From assembly GCF_042662225.1 (NCBI RefSeq), contig NZ_JBHSYQ010000003.1:868001-932000 (forward strand): 64,000 nucleotides of DNA. Reading direction: 5' to 3'. This document shows, piece after piece, positions 58,761 to 64,000 of this stretch (the stretch's first letter is position 1; each line of letters begins with the position of its first letter). The notes below the pieces were generated by a model. It did not search any database and was not told the DNA's origin. It worked only from the letters and a program-made list of their open reading frames with translations. This stretch comes from Nibribacter roseus. GTDB taxonomy: Bacteria; Bacteroidota; Bacteroidia; Cytophagales; Hymenobacteraceae. Position numbers and translations under genes: made by a program.

Positions 58761-59450
58761 CTATTTCTTTCTTCGCTTCTTCTGTTCTTCTGCTGGCGTA
58801 AACCTAACAGGAATGGTATAAGTTACATTTACTTTGCGGTTCCCCTGCATGCTTGGGGTGAATTCTAACAATTGCACTACCCGTAGCACCTCCTGATCTG
58901 CCCATTCTGATAAGCTTTTCACAATCTTTGGGTTTGTGACAGCGCCTGTGGTGTCTATGACGAAAGTGGCCACCACCATGCCCTCTAGGTCTGCTTGAGG
59001 TGATTGTGTCATGTTATCCTTTATGAACTTTATCAACCCAGCCATGCCACCGTGCTTGTATTCAGGCAACTTTTCCACAACTCCTAGGAAAATTTTCTCA
59101 TCAGTATGGGATTCAGGTAAGTCAGGGGGTGGTGGGGGTACTTGTGCTTTCAGCTCATTCGCCAGAGAGGTGAAGCCAAGGGTGAGCAGTATTCCGGCAG
59201 CCATTCGTTTAAATGAAGAGGAAGCGGGCTGTGGAGCTGTGGCCAACTGCGACTGACGGAACCGACCACATATCTCACCCCCAGATTCCAGCGCCGCCTG
59301 CAAATCTTCTTGGCATTTCTGGGTAAAGTCAATTACAGTGGTGTGGCAGCTCAAGCACTTTTTGCCGTTGTGGCACGGCTGCATGTGGTCCCAGCTTTTG
59401 TCACAGGCAAAGGCTAGGTGCACGTTCTTGATAGGGTTTTTGTCTGTCAT
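58761..59450 (-). CDS. Cys-rich, membrane-anchored TonB C-terminal-domain protein
   Basis: A 229-aa protein with three parts. The N-terminal 70 residues have five cysteines (FACDKSWDHMQPCHNGKKCLSCHTTV, then QKCQED), of which CxxC and neighbours could bind zinc or other metal; this part should be cytosolic. One membrane helix follows (RMAAGILLTLGFTSLANEL, about residues 83-101), then a short Pro-rich spacer (VPPPPPDLPES). The last part is a periplasmic TonB-C domain (KHGGMAGLIKFIKDNM, GMVVATFVIDTTGAVTNPKI, VQLLEFTPSMQGNRKVNVTYTIPVRF). The layout resembles TonB with an added cytosolic metal-binding module, a form seen in Bacteroidota. Partner unknown. Confidence 0.8.
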   Translation of the reverse strand: MTDKNPIKNVHLAFACDKSWDHMQPCHNGKKCLSCHTTVIDFTQKCQEDLQAALESGGEICGRFRQSQLATAPQPASSSFKRMAAGILLTLGFTSLANELKAQVPPPPPDLPESHTDEKIFLGVVEKLPEYKHGGMAGLIKFIKDNMTQSPQADLEGMVVATFVIDTTGAVTNPKIVKSLSEWADQEVLRVVQLLEFTPSMQGNRKVNVTYTIPVRFTPAEEQKKRRKK

Positions 59451-59558
59451 GGGTGCCGTGCCAGAAGCATATTATAAACCGTTCCTTTTTCTGAACCGCT
59501 ACCACAGAAGGTGGTAGTTTATTAAAATTACCAAAAAACGCGGGAAAGACAAGTGCTT

Positions 59559-59597
59559 CTGTTTTAGAGCCGCTTTTGTAAAAACAGACCTAAAATA
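59559..59597. repeat. Dispersed intergenic palindrome, copy 24
   Basis: CTGTTTTAGAGCCGCTTTTG / TAAAAACAGACCTAAAATA, inverted orientation, in the 333-bp divergent gap 59451-59783, where nothing else was recognised. Confidence 0.55.
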
Positions 59598-59783
59598 AGC
59601 TTTGGAAAGGAAGGGAGCCTTTTGCCCTGGCAACAGGCGCAACAACCTTTCCAGTGGAATTTAGATTTAGCCGGAACACTTCCTTGAGTTTGTGAGTATC
59701 AGGTTGGGAAGAACGAGCAGAAAACGGCTAGAGTATTTTGGGCTCAAATACCAGCTGAAGGCTATAGTACAAACAAAAAGACT

Positions 59784-60587
59784 ATGAACTTACAAAACAT
59801 AAAACAAACTGTTCTGGTAACCGGCGCCAGCTCGGGTATTGGGCAAGGCATTGCCATCGCTTTTGGGCAGCAGGGCGCCAACGTAATCATTAATTACCAC
59901 AGCGACGAAGAAGGGGCTTTGCACACCCTGAACCAAGTGGAAGAGGGCGGCGGCAAAGGATTTATCTGTCAGGCTGATGTTGGGAAAGAGGAAGAGGTGG
60001 CACGTTTGTTTGAGGCTGCGGTAGAGGCTTACGGTACGGTAGACGTGGTTATCAATAACGCGGGCATACAGAGAGACAGCTCTTTTTCAGAAATGACCTT
60101 AGACCAGTGGAACAAGGTGTTGAGCACTAACCTCACCGGTCATTTCCTATGCGCCCGTGAGGCCATCAAGATTTTTGAGAAAAAAAGCGCCGCCGGCCCA
60201 GAAGATAAAGCCAAAGGAAACCTTATTTTCATAAGCTCGGTGCACGACATTATTCCCTGGGCAGGTCATGTAAACTATGCCTCGTCTAAAGGCGGAATTT
60301 TAATGCTGATGAAGTCATTGGCGCTGGAAGTGGCTCCTAAGAAAATAAGAGTAAACGGAATTTCGCCCGGTGCCATTGCCACTGATATTAATGATGAGGT
60401 CTGGAAAGACGATGCCAAACGCAAAGAGCTCCTGAAGCTCATCCCGTACCAGCGCATAGGCCAGCCCGAAGATGTGGCCAAAGTGGCGGTGTGGCTAGCC
60501 TCGCCAGACAGTGACTATATTACCGGTACCACCATTTACGTAGACGGCGGCATGACCCTTTATCCGGGGTTCGTGGATAATGGGTGA
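59784..60587 (+). CDS. Short-chain dehydrogenase/reductase (glucose 1-dehydrogenase-like)
   Basis: A 267-aa cytosolic NAD(P)-dependent oxidoreductase. The nucleotide-binding motif TGASSGIG is at residues 13-20 and NNAG at about 91-94. The catalytic Ser is in ISSVHD (151-152), with Tyr165 and Lys169 in YASSK. The closing region PEDVAKVAVWLASPDSDYITGTTIYVDGGMTLYP is standard. NYHSDEEGA after the second strand favours NADP and resembles glucose 1-dehydrogenase-type SDRs; the actual substrate is not determined. Single gene with no clear terminator. Confidence 0.94.
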   Translation: MNLQNIKQTVLVTGASSGIGQGIAIAFGQQGANVIINYHSDEEGALHTLNQVEEGGGKGFICQADVGKEEEVARLFEAAVEAYGTVDVVINNAGIQRDSSFSEMTLDQWNKVLSTNLTGHFLCAREAIKIFEKKSAAGPEDKAKGNLIFISSVHDIIPWAGHVNYASSKGGILMLMKSLALEVAPKKIRVNGISPGAIATDINDEVWKDDAKRKELLKLIPYQRIGQPEDVAKVAVWLASPDSDYITGTTIYVDGGMTLYPGFVDNG

Positions 60588-60698
60588 GAGTGCCAATGTG
60601 GGGACAGACTTTCTTATTTAGCTTTTCTCATTTCGGGGGCATGGCCAAATCAACTTTTGACGAAATAAGTTAAAATATGTACGGGCGGGGCAGTGGAA

Positions 60699-61553
60699 TT
60701 AACACCCTACGCTGGTATGGCTGGCCACTGCTTGTAACAGTTGGCCCTTTGGTGCCGAGGTGGAAAGGAAGAGGGTGGGAATAATGGCGTTGTAGTGGTT
60801 AGATGTGTCAATTAGAAAATCAGGTACGGTATCGCCATCAAGATCACCCACAAATAAGATGTTGATCATGTCATCATCAAAGTACTTTTCGTCTACCAGC
60901 AGCTGCGTTATCTTCTGGCCATTTTTGTTGGCGGTGAGGTACAGCTTATAATCAGACACAATAAACCAGTCGCTGGAAGGGCTTTCCCGTTCTTTTTTGC
61001 CGGTGGCGTGGAGGAGGTAAGAAGTACCCTTAAAGGTGAACGACACCTTTTCGCCAGGTAGAATCTCTGTTTTAGACAAGGCCACTGCTTCTACCGCGCG
61101 GTTGTTTATGGCAGGCAGACCGGTGATCAGAACCAGAGAGCTGTCTTGGTTAGGGGAGGAAACCTCCCAGCCAGATTTGATGCTCTCATTGTCATCTACC
61201 AAAGGGTCATGAGAGCGAGTGGTTTTGATAGTGGTTTGCTGCAGATAGTAGCCGTTTCTGCCCTTAAACAGCCCGTACCATTTTTCCTGAGTGGCATTGG
61301 GCCACACTTCATCTTCGTGGAAGAAACCCTCCGTTAAGAGTTTACCTGGGCCTGACGGAGCGGCTGGGGCCTCTTCATCTGACGCAACTAAAGTGTCTGC
61401 TAACAGTTGCGGCACCTGGCTAACAGGCGTAGTTGGTGGGGTGGCAACTGTTTCTGCAACAGAGGCAGGAGTGTTACCTTATTCATTCGCTTTCTGTGAG
61501 CAAGCAGACAGAAACAACGTAGAACACAAGAAGAGCGTCGAGGTGTATTTCAT
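60699..61553 (-). pseudogene. Lipoprotein gene interrupted by one in-frame TAA
   Basis: A lipoprotein signal starts at 61553 (MKYTSTLFLCSTLFLSAC, then SQKANE) and is cut by TAA at 61479-61481, the 25th codon. The same frame continues without any other stop for the remaining 260 codons (GNTPASVAETVATPP...) to the end at 60699. The downstream part holds a beta-rich region and an acidic ILFVGDLDGDTVPDFLIDTSNHYN segment, a calcium-binding-repeat look. Without the signal the protein could not be exported; a GTG at 61415 might start a cytosolic fragment. It follows the membrane protein gene by 18 nt, so the two form an operon. Recent loss, stop-codon readthrough or a sequencing error are all possible. 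Confidence 0.75.
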
Positions 61554-61571
61554 AAAATCTGAAAGAAGCAT

Positions 61572-61988
61572 CTATAGAGGCTTAACCCCGTTGGCTGAGC
61601 TCTTTCTTTGCAGCGCCAGCCGCAGACTGAACAAAGACAGCAGAAGGGTAACCGGGGTGAAAATCAGTTTCTCCCACGCATTCGCCGAGGCCAGGTTGCC
61701 CAGCGTGTTTAGTAGAAACAGCGCCACCATAGCCCACAGCACTCCTTTCAGAAAGAACTGATTGGGGTTGAAGTTGAAAAGACCGGCATAGGTGCCCACG
61801 GCCCAAATCATGAATACGTTTATGCTGATGGAAAAAGCCTCGAAACCCAGCATTTGCTCGTGGGTTTCTAACCGGCCTCCCCACACTATGTTGAACGGAA
61901 TAACACCCGTAACAATGAGCAGGTGAAAGACAACCATTGCCGAAAGAATGGTGACAATACCATAAGCGGAGATTTTAGCAGAATTCAT
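61572..61988 (-). CDS. Four-helix membrane protein, unknown function
   Basis: A 138-aa protein with about four membrane helices: GIVTILSAMVVFHLLIVTGVI, AFSISINVFMIWAVGTYAGLF, FFLKGVLWAMVALFLLNTLGN and LIFTPVTLLLSLFSLRLAL. It has a conserved-looking loop PFNIVWGGRLETHEQM after the first helix. No family of known function was recognised. First gene of a probable two-gene operon with the interrupted lipoprotein gene. Confidence 0.75.
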   Translation of the reverse strand: MNSAKISAYGIVTILSAMVVFHLLIVTGVIPFNIVWGGRLETHEQMLGFEAFSISINVFMIWAVGTYAGLFNFNPNQFFLKGVLWAMVALFLLNTLGNLASANAWEKLIFTPVTLLLSLFSLRLALQRKSSANGVKPL

Positions 61989-62077
61989 GGTTAGAGCTGA
62001 GTTGGCAGTACAAGTTGCTGAAAATACAGGAGTGGGGGCGGCTTCTGGAGGAACTCCGGCAAATATAGCAGGATTCC

Positions 62078-62116
62078 CGTTTTTGACCTGTTTTCTGAAA
62101 ATAAAGGGTAAAACAG
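62078..62116. repeat. Dispersed intergenic palindrome, copy 25
   Basis: CGTTTTTGACCTGTTTTC / TGAAAATAAAGGGTAAAACAG, in the 265-bp gap 61989-62253. Confidence 0.65.
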
Positions 62117-62164
62117 CCTCGGGGCCTCTGTCATCTTTGGGGGTTGTCGAATTTTAAACAAGAA

Positions 62165-62215
62165 AAGAGCCTGTCTACACCTTTTCTATGAAAAGAAAAC
62201 TGTAGACAGGCTCTT
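62165..62215. terminator. Terminator after the pectate lyase gene
   Basis: AAGAGCCTGTCTACA (62165-62179) pairs perfectly with TGTAGACAGGCTCTT (62201-62215). On the minus strand the stem is followed by TTCTTGTTT. It lies about 40 nt beyond the gene's stop. Confidence 0.8.
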
Positions 62216-62253
62216 GGTTTCTAGGGAGGATGGTGCTACACCACTATACCACC

Positions 62254-64000
62254 TTATTTTTTGATTAGGCGGGTCGTGTGTCTGAGTCCGTTTTCTCCTT
62301 GAATCACGATGAAATACAAGCCTGGCCTGATGCCTTTCAGATCTAAAGACTGATTGGTGGTTCCTTTCTTCAGCAGAACTCCTGTGGTACTGTAGAGAGA
62401 GAACTCCTGTTGCTTTTTCCAGGTCACCATCACCTCCCGGTCTGCAGGGTTCGGATAAACTTTAACGGCCAGCTCATCCGTGTCCTTCACCCCTAAAGGG
62501 CCTTCCCCATTGTAGACCACACTCATAAAATAGAGGTTCGTCGTGGAGCCTTTGGTAATCTGGTGCGAGCCAGCCGGAAGCGTCATTGTCAGTTTGCCTG
62601 CGCTTATGGTCTGGTCAGTTCCATTCACTTTTATGGTTCCGCTAAAGCCGGTGTTAAATACCAGCGTGAGAGTGGCCTCTTTTGTGGTGGTAAAGGAAAT
62701 AGACGTGGAAGATTCAATTTTCAGGCACTGCGTCAGGGTTAAGCCGTTGTAATTGACTGTGCCTTTTGAGTCTGACAGGTTGCCGTTGATGGTGTAGAAC
62801 GTACTTGTTTTACCAGCCAAGGTGAAATTATGCACCATGTCGCCTTCAGAAACGCCACTGCCGTCGCCGTTTCCGTCACCATTGTCCTCTCCGTCTCCGT
62901 TACCGCCAGTAGAAGGGACGGTGTCTCCTTGCACAGAAACTAGGCTGGTTCTGTAATTCACCAGCGCCGCTTTCAAGCCTGGGTTCACCGCCGAGGAGGC
63001 ATCATCTACCGCATTGTTAAACGTCCATTTAAAGTCGCCGCCGTTCACGCGTCCTGCATATTGTTTAACCTTGTCTCTGGCTTCCTCAGGGCTGTCTGGG
63101 GTGTAGGAATACATGACATTGGCATTGGTGTCAAAGTTGTTGTAGGTGTTACTTCCGTAAGCCGATACAATAGAGCTGCTGATGGTTTCATCTCTCGTGG
63201 CGGCTACGTAGGCATCAAAATCTATGGTGGAGTTGGGGAAACCCTCTGCGCCATAAGGCACAAAACGCTGCTGCCCGGTCATGTAGTTGTTGAACGCCTT
63301 GATGGTGCCTCCGTCTTCCTTGGAAAAGGTGGCCATGTTGTTATAGTCGTTTGTCTTTTTGCTCTCGCTGTACACATCTGACCCCTGCATGGAAGTAAGC
63401 ATAGGATATTTGCAGTTCCGGAAGTAGTTGCCCTCTACAAACACAGACGAACCCATGGTTGAACCTACGCCATACTTTGAATTGCCGTCATAGTAGTTGT
63501 TGTACACGTGCGCCGAGTAGAAACGGACGCGTGGGTGGCGGGAATCTGAATGGTCGTACCAGTTATGGTGGAACGTGATGAACAAGCCATCGGTGGTACT
63601 CTCGCTTAAACCAACCAAGTTGCTTTTCCCGGCATCCCAGAAATGGTTATAGGAGAACGTGATGTAAGTAGACCTTTTAGCGTCCAAAGCCCCGTCTCCT
63701 TTGGCTTGGTCTGCGTCGCCTCCGGCATCACCGTAAAAGAAATCAATGTGGTGTATCCAAATGTACTCATTGTCTTGCTGCAGGCCTATGTTATCTCCTT
63801 CTGAGCTGTTACAGTTCATAGAGCCTAGGTTGCGAACCTCCACGTTAGAGGCATTCTTGATCCGGATTCCCCAGCCATCGGCTACGGCATCGTCTCCCAC
63901 GCCCTCCAGAGTGATGTAGCTAGCGGCAGAGTTGTTGTTCTCAATCACTATATCTCCGTTGTGCATCACGTCTAGGTCAGTGATCTGCCCAACCAGACGG
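62254..64000 (-). CDS. Secreted pectate lyase (polysaccharide lyase family 1) with T9SS sorting domain, 5' end outside window
   Basis: The frame runs off the right edge (it stays open beyond an internal GTG at 63969), so only the C-terminal 581 or so residues are seen. A PL1 right-handed beta-helix covers the first 330: NIGLQQDNEYIWIHHIDFFYGDAG, the catalytic region DGALDAKRSTYITFSYNHFWDAGKSNLVG, HHNWYDHSDSRHPRVR with the expected Arg, and HVYNNYYDGNSKYGVGS. A Gly/Asp/Asn linker, a beta-sandwich domain of about 100 residues (FTLAGKTSTFYTINGNLS) and a type A T9SS C-terminal domain (VYPNPADREVMVTW ... GLYFIVIQGENGLRHTTRLIKK) follow. It cleaves pectate outside the cell by beta-elimination. Confidence 0.93.
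   Translation of the reverse strand, partial: RLVGQITDLDVMHNGDIVIENNNSAASYITLEGVGDDAVADGWGIRIKNASNVEVRNLGSMNCNSSEGDNIGLQQDNEYIWIHHIDFFYGDAGGDADQAKGDGALDAKRSTYITFSYNHFWDAGKSNLVGLSESTTDGLFITFHHNWYDHSDSRHPRVRFYSAHVYNNYYDGNSKYGVGSTMGSSVFVEGNYFRNCKYPMLTSMQGSDVYSESKKTNDYNNMATFSKEDGGTIKAFNNYMTGQQRFVPYGAEGFPNSTIDFDAYVAATRDETISSSIVSAYGSNTYNNFDTNANVMYSYTPDSPEEARDKVKQYAGRVNGGDFKWTFNNAVDDASSAVNPGLKAALVNYRTSLVSVQGDTVPSTGGNGDGEDNGDGNGDGSGVSEGDMVHNFTLAGKTSTFYTINGNLSDSKGTVNYNGLTLTQCLKIESSTSISFTTTKEATLTLVFNTGFSGTIKVNGTDQTISAGKLTMTLPAGSHQITKGSTTNLYFMSVVYNGEGPLGVKDTDELAVKVYPNPADREVMVTWKKQQEFSLYSTTGVLLKKGTTNQSLDLKGIRPGLYFIVIQGENGLRHTTRLIKK

Noticed and set aside
1..64000. CRISPR array, insertion sequence or prophage
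   Set aside because: No regularly spaced direct repeats, no transposase, integrase or phage structural gene was found; the repeats present are dispersed palindromes.

Overview
The window is a chromosomal stretch from a member of the Bacteroidota, most likely a Hymenobacteraceae-type organism (Rufibacter/Pontibacter-like). Four things point there: type IX secretion (T9SS) sorting domains at the C-termini of three large secreted proteins; many Bacteroidota-style lipoprotein signals; TonB-C, outer-membrane beta-barrel, DUF4142, DUF2795, DUF349 and EttA families in typical forms; and -7 boxes of the TAnnTTTG kind with few strong Shine-Dalgarno sites. The genus is an inference from protein style; no rRNA, tRNA, transposase, phage or CRISPR feature was found.

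Layout. 1-7.6 kb (plus strand): the tail of an unknown gene, an M28 peptidase, a GH20 hexosaminidase, two small membrane proteins, then three tandem DUF4142 lipoproteins and a small lipoprotein. 7.6-24.5 kb (minus): uvrA, a small lipoprotein/TonB-C pair, two giant paralogous gliding-type T9SS proteins, a secreted LamG-like protein with an AraC regulator, a lipoprotein, a PepSY membrane protein, a LOG-family protein and a MacB/FtsX permease. 24.7-30.2 kb (plus): queA, a Vat-like acetyltransferase, a PAS/GAF histidine kinase and ispD. 30.8-34.4 kb (minus): an ABC ATPase, DUF2795, an outer-membrane barrel and DUF349. 34.6-38.3 kb (plus): ettA, an alpha/beta hydrolase and a lipoprotein. 38.4-43.4 kb (minus): YceI, a membrane protein and an M16 peptidase. 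43.7-50.3 kb (plus): an outer-membrane receptor-like barrel, a second PAS kinase and a 131-aa protein with a nuclease-like outline. 50.4-64 kb (mostly minus): map, a RibD-type reductase, a SWIM-SNF2 helicase, MtfA with a SEC-C tail (plus), a MATE pump, a Cys-rich TonB-C protein, an SDR (plus), a lipoprotein gene broken by an in-frame stop, a membrane protein and a T9SS-exported pectate lyase running off the window.

Most genes are housekeeping or envelope functions rather than one island. Secreted degradative enzymes (M28, GH20, pectate lyase, alpha/beta hydrolase) fit a polymer-degrading life style.

The most unusual content is between genes. About 25 copies of a 36-40 bp imperfect palindrome occur only in intergenic DNA, 15 of them within about 60 nt of a stop codon, and several are extended by an inverted copy of one arm into a strong terminator. 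A separate, roughly 485-bp noncoding repeat occurs twice (30.3-30.8 and 49.0-49.5 kb); its differences preserve hairpins, which suggests a structured RNA or a mobile noncoding element.
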